DNA from: Staphylospora marina
GTDB taxonomy: Bacteria; Bacillota; Bacilli; Thermoactinomycetales; Thermoactinomycetaceae
Assembly (NCBI RefSeq): GCF_003856495.1
Contig: NZ_CP034118.1
Coordinates: 124,001 to 188,000, forward strand
Reading direction: 5' to 3'
DNA length: 64,000 nucleotides
Below are positions 7,695-16,102 of the stretch, piece by piece. The notes beneath the pieces are model-generated. The model saw only the letters and a program-made list of their open reading frames with translations, did not search any database and was not told where the DNA came from. Position numbers and translations under genes: made by a program. The first letter of the stretch is position 1; the number at the start of each line of letters is the position of its first letter.

Positions 7695-8377
7695 TCACGC
7701 TCAGGGGCATTCGCAAGACCTACCGGATGGGGGATCAGGAAGTCGACGTGTTGCGCGGCATTGATCTGGACATCCGGGAAAATGAGTATGTGGCCATCAT
7801 GGGGCCCTCCGGATCAGGGAAGTCGACGCTGATGCACGTCATCGGCTGCCTGGACCGGCCGACGGAGGGAACTTACGAACTGAACGGGACGGACGTGTTT
7901 GCCGTCGACGATGTCGGACTGGCGGCCATCCGCAACCGAACCATCGGATTCGTGTTTCAGCAGTTTTTCCTCCTCCCCCGGATGAATGCAAGGCAGAACG
8001 TGGAGCTTCCGCTGGTGTATGCGGGCGTGCCCCGGGCGGAGCGGGAGAAGCGGGCGCTGGAAGCCCTCGGGCGGGTCGGGCTGGCGGAACGGAAACATCA
8101 TCGTCCTTCGGAACTTTCCGGGGGCCAGCAGCAGCGTGTGGCCATCGCGCGGGCATTGGTCAACCGCCCGCGCATTTTGTTGGCCGATGAGCCGACCGGT
8201 GCTCTGGATTCCAGGTCGGGACGGATGGTGCTGGATTTGTTTGATGAACTGCACCGGGAAGGAAAAACGGTGGTGCTGATCACGCACGATCCGGAGGTGG
8301 CCGCCCGCGCGGAACGGGTGATCACCATCCGCGACGGACAGATCATCCGGGACGAGCGGAAGGAGGGTGCGTCGTGA
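7691..8377 (+). CDS. yknY: ABC exporter ATP-binding protein, MacB/LolD type (YknY-like)
   Basis: A 228-aa nucleotide-binding subunit. Walker A GPSGSGKST is at residues 38-46, followed by the Q-loop (FVFQQFFLLPRM), the ABC signature LSGGQQQR, Walker B ILLADEPTGALD and the H-loop ITHD. The family energises MacB-type permeases that extrude peptides, lipoproteins or antibiotics from the outer leaflet. It overlaps both neighbours by four bases (ATGA and GTGA type junctions), so adaptor, ATPase and permease should be made in balanced amounts. Confidence 0.93.
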   Translation: MITLRGIRKTYRMGDQEVDVLRGIDLDIRENEYVAIMGPSGSGKSTLMHVIGCLDRPTEGTYELNGTDVFAVDDVGLAAIRNRTIGFVFQQFFLLPRMNARQNVELPLVYAGVPRAEREKRALEALGRVGLAERKHHRPSELSGGQQQRVAIARALVNRPRILLADEPTGALDSRSGRMVLDLFDELHREGKTVVLITHDPEVAARAERVITIRDGQIIRDERKEGAS

Positions 8378-9570
8378 ATCTCTGGGAAAACGTCAAGATG
8401 GCCATTGATTCGATTTTTGCGCACAAGCTCCGCTCGTTCCTGACCATGTTGGGCATCGTGATCGGGGTGGCTTCCGTCATCCTGATCGTGGCGATCGGTG
8501 AAGGGGGGACCGAGCAGCTCACCGAAGCGTTTGCCGGTTCCGAAAACATGATCAATCTGGCGCCCAAGCTGGAACCGGGCGAAATGGCCCTTCCGCAGCA
8601 GGGGGATTCCCCGTTCACGGACAGGGACGTGGAGGACTTGAAACGGATTCCCGACGTGAAAAACGTGCTCGTCTTCAGCTACCAGGTGGCTTCCGTCCGG
8701 AACCGGGACAAACAGGCGGACGGAACGCTGGTGTTCGGGCTCAATGACAATGCTTCCCTGGAAACCGGGGGAACGGAACTCTCCGCGGGTCGTCTGTTTC
8801 ATCCCGGGGAATATCTCAGCTCGAGCGGCGGGGTCATTCTGGGGCACAGCGTGGCGGAGAAACTGTTTCCGGACGGAAAAGCCGTCGGCCGGCTCGTCCA
8901 TGTCCGCTCGCAACCGCTGAAGGTGATCGGCGTGCTGGAGAGGCCGCAGGGACTGCAGGGGCTGATCGACACGCCCATGGTTTACGTTCCCGCGCGCACG
9001 TGGCAGAGCATTTTCGGCCAAATGAAGATCGACCAGCTCACGCTTCAGGTGGAAACGTCGGAAGCGATCGAGCGGGCCGGGAAAGAAGCGGTGCGCATCC
9101 TCAACCGCAATCACGGAAAAAAGGACGGTTATGAGGCCCAGAACCTCGAACAGTTGTCACAGGGAATCGGCCAGGTGCTTTCCATCATGACGGTGGTGAT
9201 CGGGAGCATCGGCGGCATCTCTTTGTTGGTCGGCGGGATCGGCGTGATGAACATCATGCTGGTTTCGGTCACGGAACGCACGCGGGAAATCGGCATTCGC
9301 AAAGCAATGGGGGCGACGCGCGGAAACATTCTCGCCCAGTTTCTCATTGAGTCGGTGACCCTGTCCGCGATCGGGGGAACCGTCGGAATCCTGCTCGGGG
9401 CCGGCGGGGCCGGGCTGCTCCACGTGCTGAACGTCTGGCCGGCGGTCGTCTCTCCGCTGGCGGCGATCGGAGGATTCCTCTTCTCCGTGGTGTTCGGGGT
9501 GGTGTTCGGCCTTCTGCCCGCCAACAAGGCGGCCAGACTGCATCCGATCGAATGTTTGCGACACGAATGA
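8374..9570 (+). CDS. yknZ: ABC exporter permease, MacB/FtsX type (YknZ-like)
   Basis: A 398-aa permease. One N-terminal transmembrane helix (LTMLGIVIGVASVILIVAIG) leads into a large extracytoplasmic MacB core domain (about residues 45-250). Three C-terminal helices make up the FtsX domain, including the typical GGIGVMNIMLVSVTERTREIGIRKAMGA motif region. The four-helix layout is that of a type VII ABC transporter using a mechanotransmission mechanism. GTG start overlapping the ATPase stop. It is the last gene of the four-gene unit. A modest CTCCCG/CGGGAG hairpin follows near 9592-9613. Confidence 0.9.
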   Translation: MNLWENVKMAIDSIFAHKLRSFLTMLGIVIGVASVILIVAIGEGGTEQLTEAFAGSENMINLAPKLEPGEMALPQQGDSPFTDRDVEDLKRIPDVKNVLVFSYQVASVRNRDKQADGTLVFGLNDNASLETGGTELSAGRLFHPGEYLSSSGGVILGHSVAEKLFPDGKAVGRLVHVRSQPLKVIGVLERPQGLQGLIDTPMVYVPARTWQSIFGQMKIDQLTLQVETSEAIERAGKEAVRILNRNHGKKDGYEAQNLEQLSQGIGQVLSIMTVVIGSIGGISLLVGGIGVMNIMLVSVTERTREIGIRKAMGATRGNILAQFLIESVTLSAIGGTVGILLGAGGAGLLHVLNVWPAVVSPLAAIGGFLFSVVFGVVFGLLPANKAARLHPIECLRHE

Positions 9571-9819
9571 ACCGCATTGCATGGAAGAAGGCTCCCGGTC
9601 GGTCAACGTCGGGAGTTCCCGGATGATTCCCGACGGTTGCGGGCGCGAATTTGTCACGGTCGTCACGGATTCGCAGGAGAATGACGGATGGATCATGAAT
9701 CATTGTCCCTGGAAAGAGCATCCGGGGACTTTTTTGATGCGGGCGTGTGACAAGGGATGATGAAACAGGGTAAAAAAAGGATGTATGGAAGCCATTTTTT
9801 CAGCAAAGGGGGCCCTTTC

Positions 9820-10908
9820 GTGTCGGAGCGCAAAACGGAACGTCCCCGCAGCAAGTGGTTCACCTGGTTGGCGGGAATGGGGTTCCTTGTGGCCAGTTTG
9901 GGCGGGAAGTTGAAGTCCATTCTGACGTTGCTCAAATTCGGCAAATTCGGAAGCACGCTCTTTTCCATGTTCCTGAGCGTGGGCGTTTACGCGTTGATCT
10001 ATCCTTGGCAATTTGCGATCGGACTGGTGTTGATGCTCCTCATCCATGAAATGGGACACGTGTGGGCGGCCAAACGGAAGGGCTTGCCGGTGTCCGCGCC
10101 GGCGTTCATTCCGTTTGTGGGAGCGCTGATCACCATGAAGCGGCAACCGGCCGATGCCGCAACGGAGGCCTATATCGCGTTCGGAGGACCGCTTCTGGGA
10201 ACGCTCGGAGCCGTTTTCACGCACGCGCTGGGAGTCTGGACCGGGGAACACATTTTGCTTGTGATCGCGATGGTGGGATACTTCATCAATCTGTTCAACC
10301 TCGTCCCCATCCATCCGTTGGACGGAGGACGCATCGTCACGGCCGTCAGTCGTTGGTTGTGGGTGGTCGGTCTGGTGGCGGGGTTTGTGATGATCCTGTA
10401 TTTGAGGAGCATCCTGCTGGCACTCATCTACATCCTGTTCGTCATGGAACTGTGGTCCACCTTTGGCAGACGCAAACCGAAAGCGAAAACGATTCCTCTG
10501 GAAGTGCGGGTACCGTTGGCCCGCTTCGAGGAAACCGGACTGAGCATTCCGGAGGAACGCCAATCGCGGGAATTGTTGTTCCGGCAATATTGCCTGGTGG
10601 AAACCCAGGATCACCGGGCGGCGGTGGAAGATCCCGCACTGGGGACGATGGTCGAATTTCCGTTTCAGGGGGACATCCGGTCCGCGAAGCTGGTCCGCAC
10701 ATTTGCCCCCGGGCCGGAGGAGTCGGAGGTGCGGATGGTCGTGGAGATTGAAGCGATTCCGGAGAGTATCGGCGGCATCCGCAAGGATAAACGGTATTAC
10801 CAGGTGCCCGCACGCCTGCGCTGGGGGTTCGGTCTGGCATATTTCGGTCTGGCGGCTTTTCTCGCTTGGATGCTCACTCTGATCGGAAATCTCCCCATTC
10901 AAGGGTAA
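9820..10908 (+). CDS. Site-2 protease family membrane metalloprotease (M50)
   Basis: A 362-aa polytopic protein of peptidase family M50. The zinc motif HEMGH is at residues 76-80 inside a hydrophobic segment. The second metal-binding motif, NLVPIHPLDGGRI (about 160-175), provides the third ligand aspartate. The C-terminal 180 residues form a soluble domain and a last hydrophobic helix. Site-2 proteases cleave membrane-embedded anti-sigma factors or signal peptides. No anti-sigma gene is visible nearby, so the substrate is unknown. I chose GTG 9820, preceded by AAAGGGGG, over ATG 9757 or 9781, which would add an unlikely polar extension. Confidence 0.85.
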   Translation: MSERKTERPRSKWFTWLAGMGFLVASLGGKLKSILTLLKFGKFGSTLFSMFLSVGVYALIYPWQFAIGLVLMLLIHEMGHVWAAKRKGLPVSAPAFIPFVGALITMKRQPADAATEAYIAFGGPLLGTLGAVFTHALGVWTGEHILLVIAMVGYFINLFNLVPIHPLDGGRIVTAVSRWLWVVGLVAGFVMILYLRSILLALIYILFVMELWSTFGRRKPKAKTIPLEVRVPLARFEETGLSIPEERQSRELLFRQYCLVETQDHRAAVEDPALGTMVEFPFQGDIRSAKLVRTFAPGPEESEVRMVVEIEAIPESIGGIRKDKRYYQVPARLRWGFGLAYFGLAAFLAWMLTLIGNLPIQG

Positions 10909-11103
10909 AGAGGAACGGTTTCAAACCATGGTCGCCAATCATGAACGGGCGGGGTCCGGGGAAATCCCCCGGTTCCCGCCCGTCATTCGTTCATCCGGTG
11001 AATGACCCTCAGTCGTATGCCGCGACCCCAACGGACCGGTCAAACCATGAAAGGGGCAGAAGGATTGGTTGCCGGGACTCGGGATGAGCGGCGTTCGACA
11101 GCC

Positions 11104-11829
11104 TCATTTCACCTGGATTTGACGCTCGACGTGATCATGAATCGATCCTTTTTCCACGTGAAGCACCACGCTCCAGGCACCGGCGGTCGGGAAGGAAAAC
11201 TCCGCGGAATATTCTCCGGGCTTCCCTTCCCGGGCGGGAATCCAATGATGACGCCCGCTTCCGGTCCGGATTTCAAATTTCGTTTCCGCGCCGGACAGAG
11301 GCTTCCCGTCGTGGAGGACCTTGGCTGCCAGCGTGGCGGTTTGTCCGGCGGTCACCGTGTCCGGAAGGTCAAGCTGCAGTTCGGTGCCGTGGTGGTGATG
11401 CCCGGCCTGCGCTTCTCCCTTCACGGTGAATCGAGCGGTCTCCATCTGATGAATTCCCGGGGCGTTCACGTGAACGATCACCGTGTGTTCCCCCGGTTGA
11501 ACCCCCTGCACGACCGCGGAATACCGTCCCGTCTCCGTGGAAGAACCTTTCAGGCGCCGGGCAGGTTCCCCGGACCGGCGAATCTCGAATTCCACATCGG
11601 CGGCGACCGGCCGGTCTCCCTGCTTCACCTCCGCGGTCACGGTGACGTTCCCGCCGGGCGACGCGGCGGCCGGATCGGCGGAGGCCACGATGGTCAGCGG
11701 AACGCCGGACATCTCCGGAGAGGAGTCGGCGGGCTTCTGCTGCGCCTCTTCCGGTTGCGGGCCGCAGCCGGTGAGCGTGACGAGGAGAATCAACACCGCA
11801 ACGGAAATCCATGGGGATTTTCGAAACAT
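11104..11829 (-). CDS. Lipoprotein with two YtkA/FixH-like domains
   Basis: A 241-aa exported lipoprotein. The signal peptide ends in LTLTGC, with the lipidated Cys at residue 22. Two tandem Ig-like beta domains follow (about 45-135 and 145-240), each with the VTAEVKQGD / LAAKVLHDGKPLSGA style repeats of the YtkA family. A His cluster (GHHHHG) links them, and a second HH lies near residue 200. YtkA-like domains are often tied to copper or respiratory complex assembly; the histidines could bind metal, which is inference. The start at 11829 has GGGAAGGAGA upstream; the longer frame has no support. It lies 90 bases downstream of the response regulator on the same strand, possibly co-transcribed. 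Confidence 0.7.
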   Translation of the reverse strand: MFRKSPWISVAVLILLVTLTGCGPQPEEAQQKPADSSPEMSGVPLTIVASADPAAASPGGNVTVTAEVKQGDRPVAADVEFEIRRSGEPARRLKGSSTETGRYSAVVQGVQPGEHTVIVHVNAPGIHQMETARFTVKGEAQAGHHHHGTELQLDLPDTVTAGQTATLAAKVLHDGKPLSGAETKFEIRTGSGRHHWIPAREGKPGEYSAEFSFPTAGAWSVVLHVEKGSIHDHVERQIQVK

Positions 11830-11919
11830 CGGTCGCGTCTCCTTCCCTGTGAAACACCATTTGTGAATACATTCACATTTTAAGAGAAATCCCGGGGAAT
11901 GCGCCATGCCCCGAACGGG

Positions 11920-12570
11920 TTATTTCTCCCCGGTCAAACCTTGTTCGAAGGCATAGCGGGTCAGTTCCACCCGGTTCTTCAAATGCAGTTTTTGCATGAT
12001 GTTTTTCAGATGATTCTTGACGGTGTGTTCCGAGATGCAGAGGGATTCCGCGATTTGCCGATTGCTCATCCCGCGCGACACAAGCCCCAGGATTTCCTGC
12101 TCACGCGGAGTGAGAACCGGGTTTCCTTTCGGAGGAGACGGGGAAGCGGTAAACTCGCGGAGAATTCTCCTGGCGATTTCCCCGGACATCGGCATCTCGT
12201 CCTTGGCCACGGACCGAAGGTACTCCAGCCAGACGGAGGGATTCAGATTTTTCACCAGGTAGCCCTGCGCTCCCCGCTTGACGGCTTCAAACAGATCGGC
12301 CACATCGTCGGACACCGTCACCATCACGATTTTGACCGACGGCATCATTTCCTTCAATCTTCGGGTGGTTTCCAGACCGTCCATGTCCGGCATGTGGATG
12401 TCCATCAGCACCAGGTCCGGATGGACTTCCGCGACCGTTTCCAGCAGCCGTTTGCCGCTTCGTGCTTCCGCCACCACTTCAAAAAACGGATCCCTCGACA
12501 AGATCATCCGCATGGCTTTCCTTGCATGTTCATGATCATCGCAGATCATGACCCGGCAGGTCCGATTCAT
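11920..12570 (-). CDS. NarL/LuxR-type response regulator
   Basis: A 216-aa two-component regulator. The receiver domain (1-120) has acidic pocket Asp11/Asp12, the phospho-acceptor Asp57 (LMDIHMP), and conserved Thr and Lys later (VMVTVS, GYLVKN). The C-terminal helix-turn-helix of the LuxR/GerE type (about 150-210) includes LTPREQEILGLVSRGMSNRQIA and SEHTVKNHLKNIMQKL. The start was set at 12570, preceded by GGAAGGAGGGCAAGGA. The ATG overlaps the stop of the kinase gene by four bases, so the pair is co-translated. The likely target is the ABC exporter or lipoprotein nearby, which is inference. Confidence 0.9.
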   Translation of the reverse strand: MNRTCRVMICDDHEHARKAMRMILSRDPFFEVVAEARSGKRLLETVAEVHPDLVLMDIHMPDMDGLETTRRLKEMMPSVKIVMVTVSDDVADLFEAVKRGAQGYLVKNLNPSVWLEYLRSVAKDEMPMSGEIARRILREFTASPSPPKGNPVLTPREQEILGLVSRGMSNRQIAESLCISEHTVKNHLKNIMQKLHLKNRVELTRYAFEQGLTGEK

Positions 12571-13388
12571 TCCTTGCCCTCCTTCCGGATCTCCAGCACC
12601 GTATGGGCTTCTTCCCGCCAAAGACGCAGTGTCGCACCGAGCAGCCGGGCACGGTCGCGCATGATGTTCAGCCCGAACCGGTTCTTTTTGTTCATGGCTT
12701 CCGGTTTCAATCCCTTTCCGTCGTCCGTGACCCTGAGCACCCACCGCTGACGTTCCCCGCTCAGCTCCACCCGGGCGCGGCGGGCCTCGGCATGCTTCCG
12801 GACGTTGGTGAGAGCTTCCTGGATGCAGGCGAACAATTCCGCTTTCTCTTTCGGACTCAGGAGCGATTCGTCGAGCCGGATGTCCGTGACGGTACGGATG
12901 CCCGTGTCCGTCTCGAACTCCAACACCCATTTCCGCACCCGTTCCGACCATTTCTCGTCGGCCTCTTCCCGAACCGGCTTCAGATTGAAAATGGCCTGGC
13001 GGACGTTGTCGTGAACCTGCCGCAGGTTCCGCTCCAGTTCAGGCCACTCCCGGCCGGGATGTTTTTGTTTCAACTCGTCGATCTGGATCGACATCAAAAA
13101 CAACGTCTGGGCGATCCCGTCGTGCAGCTCCCGCGCGATCCGTTCACGTTCTTCAAAGACGGCTTGCCGCGCCTTTTCCCGTCGGAGCTCCTCCTGCATC
13201 TCCTCGTAGACGAGGAACAGTTTCCGCAGCAGGGTGACGGTGGCCAGAAAGACCAGCACCGGCGTCAACCAGTTGCCGGCTTCCATGGACAACCAGGGGA
13301 GAAGAAACTCATGGCGAACGTATTCCCATGCGCCGACCAAGACGGTGGGCGTCAGGAGAATCATCCATTTGATCTGTTGGTAGCGCAT
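12567..13388 (-). CDS. Sensor histidine kinase, HisKA_3/NarL class
   Basis: A 273-aa kinase with two N-terminal transmembrane helices (about 8-24 and 39-59) and almost no extracytoplasmic domain, suggesting sensing within the membrane. A short coiled coil leads into the HisKA_3 dimerisation domain with phospho-acceptor His89 in ARELHDGIAQ. The ATPase domain has the N-box-like IQEALTNVRKHA and the G-box VTDDGKG. ATG 13388 is preferred over GTG 13400 because GAGAGGGTGG is correctly placed for it. It is paired with the overlapping response regulator. Compact kinases of this shape often respond to envelope stress or lipid state. Confidence 0.9.
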   Translation of the reverse strand: MRYQQIKWMILLTPTVLVGAWEYVRHEFLLPWLSMEAGNWLTPVLVFLATVTLLRKLFLVYEEMQEELRREKARQAVFEERERIARELHDGIAQTLFLMSIQIDELKQKHPGREWPELERNLRQVHDNVRQAIFNLKPVREEADEKWSERVRKWVLEFETDTGIRTVTDIRLDESLLSPKEKAELFACIQEALTNVRKHAEARRARVELSGERQRWVLRVTDDGKGLKPEAMNKKNRFGLNIMRDRARLLGATLRLWREEAHTVLEIRKEGKE

Positions 13389-13573
13389 GCTCCGAACCAC
13401 CCTCTCCGCATCTCCGTTACCCGCAAGCGTACCACAAACGGGGACGGGCCGAAACCGCCTGAGACAGGGCCTCCCGCATATTCATCTTCCCACTTCGGCC
13501 ACACGGGATCCATGACCCGAAAGAGCCATGGTCGTTCGCAAGGGGGTGGTCCGCGATTGCGGGTGTTTGCATG

Positions 13574-13598
13574 AAAAAACCCCCCGTGAAGGGGGGAG
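13574..13598 (-). terminator. Intrinsic terminator of the ABC-2 exporter operon
   Basis: On the minus strand six C and six G residues (13580-13585 and 13591-13596) form a perfect stem with a five-base loop, followed by six T. It is about 30 bases past the reconstructed permease stop codon. Confidence 0.85.
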
Positions 13599-13628
13599 AA
13601 ACGGACGGAGGTTGCATCGGTCTTTCAT

Positions 13629-14435
13629 TCAGCCGTTTCGTTTCAATTTCCCCGTTCTCATCGCATACCGTTCCGCGGCATGGAAGATTCCCAGTCCGAG
13701 CGGAATCAGCAAGATCCCGATCACCAGGAGGGAAGTCAGCTGCGGCAACAGCGCGGAAAGGGGGGCACCGTGCAAAATGGCTTGCCGTGCCGCATCCAGT
13801 GCGTACGTGCCGGGGGAAACGCGGGACAGGGGCTCCAGCCAGTCGGGCAGGCGGAGACGTCATAATACACGCCCGAAACGAGGAGAATGATCCCCTGGAT
13901 GATGTGGGTGGCTTGGGCTCCCCGCTCCGGAGACAACAGCGGCAGGACGGCGGCGATCAAACCGAGGCCCATGAATGCCGGCCCGGCGGCGGCCAACACC
14001 ACCAGGGCCGCCCCCAGGTTGGCCTGCGCCAGGGAAAAGTCGAAAAACAACGCCACCGCGGTCAGTACCACGATCGTTCGCAGCGTGCCGTACAGAACCG
14101 CAAACATGCACATGCCGCCCAAGTGGGTCACCCGGCGGATGGGGGCCATGAACGTGTATTCGATGGTGCCTTCCCATCGTTCCCAAGTGATGGAGTTGCT
14201 CACTTCTTCAAACAGCACGGCCATGAATCCCCAAAACAGAGCACCGATCACCAGGTACAGCACCGTTTGCTCCCGCAAAGCCGGATCGACCGTCATGCCG
14301 ATCAACCCGATGGTCAACGTGTTGATGATGTTGTAAAAGAAAAAATACCGATTCCCAGGCGATGTACCGCCGGATCAGGCTGAAGCTTCGTTCGACGAAC
14401 GCATACATGGCATTCCATTCATGAATCATCTTCAT
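13629..14435 (-). pseudogene. ABC-2 type permease, broken by two frameshifts
   Basis: Three frames together give one continuous ABC-2 permease of about 268 aa. The first part (start 14435, MKMIHEWNAMYAFVERSF) reads to about 14335. There a T6 run (minus strand) appears one base too long; with five T residues the frame continues as FFFYNIINTLTIGLIG. The middle frame runs to about 13855 (GVYYDVSA). Adding one C then gives the family-typical LPDWLEPLSRVSPGTYALDA and a last hydrophobic helix, ending at TGA 13629-13631. The rest of the frame is clean, with no further stops, and the reading frames remain well preserved. The changes are either recent inactivation or sequencing errors. It overlaps the ATPase gene by 17 bases. 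Confidence 0.8.
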
Positions 14436-15297
14436 CGGCCAACGCCTCCTCCCACGATTTTCCGTTCAGGGTGAAAAACGCTTCTTCCAGGGTTTCGGCT
14501 CCGGCTTTCTCCTTGAGCCCTTCGGCCGTGTCCAGGGCAACGATCCGGCCGTTGTCGATGATGGCGATGCGGTCCGACAGCCGTTCCGCCTCATCCATGT
14601 CATGGGTGGTCAAAATGATGGTGGCATCGTGAGTGCGCATCACTTCTTCAATGAATTCCTGAACGTCCCGTTTGGATTTGGGATCCAGTCCCGTGGTCGG
14701 TTCATCCAGCAGCACCAGGGTCGGGGATGTCATCAAGGCCCGGGCGATGGCCACCTTTTGTTGTTGACCCCGGGAGAGATTCTCCAGCGGGGTGACCATC
14801 TTGTCCCGACGGATGCCCAGCCGCGCGAGAATCTTCTCCGCTTTTTCCCGGCCCTCCGACGCGCCGAGACCGTACAGCCGTGCCGCGTATCTCAAGTTTT
14901 CCAGAGCGGACAGCTTCTTGAAGAAGGAAGCTTCCACCGAAACACGATTGATCATGCGGCGCACCTGATCCAGCTCTTTCACCACATCGTGGCCGAACAC
15001 GGTCAAACGGCCGTTGTCGGGAATCAGGAGCGTGGACAGCAGACGGATCAGGGTGGACTTGCCGGATCCGTTGGGGCCCAGGAGTCCGAACACTTCCCTC
15101 CGGCGAACTTCAAACGAGACGCGGTTCACCGCGCGCACTTCCCGTTTTTTGCCCAGAAACGCGTTTCGGAAGCTGCGGCTCCCTTCCACGTGCTCGTAAA
15201 ACGTCTTTGACACCTCTTCGCACACAATGGCTGCCGGTGCGTCGGCATGTTTCGGATGCAAGGAATGCACCTCCCGCTCCAAGGAGGCGGTTTTCAT
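14419..15297 (-). CDS. ABC-2 exporter ATP-binding protein (DrrA/NodI type)
   Basis: A 292-aa nucleotide-binding subunit. Walker A GPNGSGKST, signature LSRGQQQKV (the usual Ser-Gly-Gly is Ser-Arg-Gly here), Walker B LVLLDEPTTGLD and H-loop TTHDMDEAERLSD are all present. The C-terminal extension after the ABC domain is typical of drug and polysaccharide exporters. The 50-residue N-terminus before the core includes FYEHVEGSRSFRNAFLGKKREVRAV, as in the DrrA/NatA-like group. The ATG is preceded by GAAGGGAGAT. The partner permease downstream overlaps it and is frameshifted, so the exporter may be non-functional as sequenced. Confidence 0.9.
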   Translation of the reverse strand: MKTASLEREVHSLHPKHADAPAAIVCEEVSKTFYEHVEGSRSFRNAFLGKKREVRAVNRVSFEVRRREVFGLLGPNGSGKSTLIRLLSTLLIPDNGRLTVFGHDVVKELDQVRRMINRVSVEASFFKKLSALENLRYAARLYGLGASEGREKAEKILARLGIRRDKMVTPLENLSRGQQQKVAIARALMTSPTLVLLDEPTTGLDPKSKRDVQEFIEEVMRTHDATIILTTHDMDEAERLSDRIAIIDNGRIVALDTAEGLKEKAGAETLEEAFFTLNGKSWEEALADEDDS

Positions 15298-15419
15298 GTC
15301 GAATCATCTCCCTTCCGGTTTGAGGTGAAACGGGGAACGTGGATGATGCCTGGATGACGGATTCCGAAGGGATCCGGTTCTCAGGCAAGGGGCTTCACAC
15401 CTGCGGGTTTCCAAGCGAC

Positions 15420-15578
15420 TCATGTTCCGTGTCCTATGTCGTCGCCGATCACGCTGTCTCTGAACGCGCGCCGCCCCTTCAAGAGCAGGTCGTGGGTGAG
15501 ACCTTCATCCCTGCCCGGATGGACCGGTTGGCTCTTTTTGTTTCTCCGTGGCAAAAACGGATGGACAAATGGTGTCAT
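15420..15578 (-). CDS. Possible 52-residue small protein
   Basis: A short ORF with an excellent ribosome site (AAGGAGG, eight bases before the ATG). The product is basic and polar, beginning MTPFVHPFLPRR, with no signal peptide or known motif. It lies just downstream of two tandem terminators and I see no promoter between them and the start, so it would need terminator read-through. I do not recognise it; it may be a chance ORF. Confidence 0.3.
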   Translation of the reverse strand: MTPFVHPFLPRRNKKSQPVHPGRDEGLTHDLLLKGRRAFRDSVIGDDIGHGT

Positions 15579-15622
15579 GACCGTTTCCTCCTTCACGGGT
15601 GATTGGCGTTTCCGCCGGAAAC

Positions 15623-15656
15623 AAAAAAGGCCACGGGCCGCCGAAAGGCCCGTGGC
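15623..15656 (-). terminator. Intrinsic terminator (second of tandem pair)
   Basis: A ten-bp perfect stem (15630-15639 with 15647-15656) and a seven-base loop, followed on the minus strand by six T residues. It backs up the terminator just upstream. Confidence 0.85.
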
Positions 15657-15674
15657 ATGGCAGGAACAAAGCAC

Positions 15675-15705
15675 AAAAAAGCCACAGGCCTCCGCAACCT
15701 GTGGC
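15675..15705 (-). terminator. Intrinsic terminator of the 43-residue gene
   Basis: GCCACAGG (15681-15688) pairs perfectly with CCTGTGGC (15698-15705); the minus strand then has six T. It lies 25 bases past the stop codon of the small gene. Confidence 0.85.
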
Positions 15706-15729
15706 ACGGTGTTTCCAGGCGAAACGAGG

Positions 15730-15861
15730 TCAGCCGGCTTCTTTGATCACCGTGAGGCCGTCAGGTTCGGCGGATTCCGTTCGTATGTGGTTCGAATGGC
15801 CGAAAATGGGCATACGTACCCCTTTGACGGTAGGAATGAGCATACGAACGATCCGTTTCAT
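15730..15861 (-). CDS. Small protein of 43 residues with complete expression signals
   Basis: A short ORF I cannot assign to a family. It has every expression signal: promoter TTGACA-17-TAAAAT on the minus strand (15908-15936), ribosome site AAAGGAGG about 8 bases before the ATG, and two tandem terminators right after the stop. The product starts MKRIVRMLIPTVKGVRMPIF (basic and hydrophobic, possibly an amphipathic membrane-binding helix), then a His-rich turn GHSNHIR, then a more acidic tail ending IKEAG. There is no cleavable signal peptide and no Cys. It could be a peptide precursor, a membrane-associated regulator or a structural small protein; the function is unknown. No modification or export gene is adjacent except the ABC-2 operon further along the strand. 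Confidence 0.6.
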   Translation of the reverse strand: MKRIVRMLIPTVKGVRMPIFGHSNHIRTESAEPDGLTVIKEAG

Positions 15862-15907
15862 GGAAGACGACCTCCTTTCATCAAAGCCGCTGATTCAGTA
15901 CATTCCC

Positions 15908-15936
15908 ATTTTATGACTTCGTCAAACTTTTGTCAA
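15908..15936 (-). promoter_or_regulatory. Near-consensus sigma-A promoter of the 43-residue gene
   Basis: On the minus strand TTGACA (15931-15936), a 17-base spacer and TAAAAT (15908-15913). One base off consensus overall, so strong expression is expected. Confidence 0.75.
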
Positions 15937-16102
15937 TTGTGTCCGGAGAGGTTCGCCCATGTTTGTCCGAACGTTTCAGGGAGCGGCAGAAATTCGGGAA
16001 AGATGCGGGGTTGAATGCATTGAACCCGAAAGGACGGGTTGGGTAAAATGGGCTCAACCCTTTTGATTGGATGAACATTTTTTCATGACAAGGAGTCCGA
16101 AC

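Noticed and set aside
11002-11883. Plus-strand frame opposite the YtkA lipoprotein
   Set aside because: The minus-strand gene has a lipobox, ribosome site and domain repeats; the plus frame has none.
15436-16014. Plus-strand frame across the terminator region before the HAD gene
   Set aside because: Runs through three hairpins and the minus-strand small gene; no start signal and no motif.
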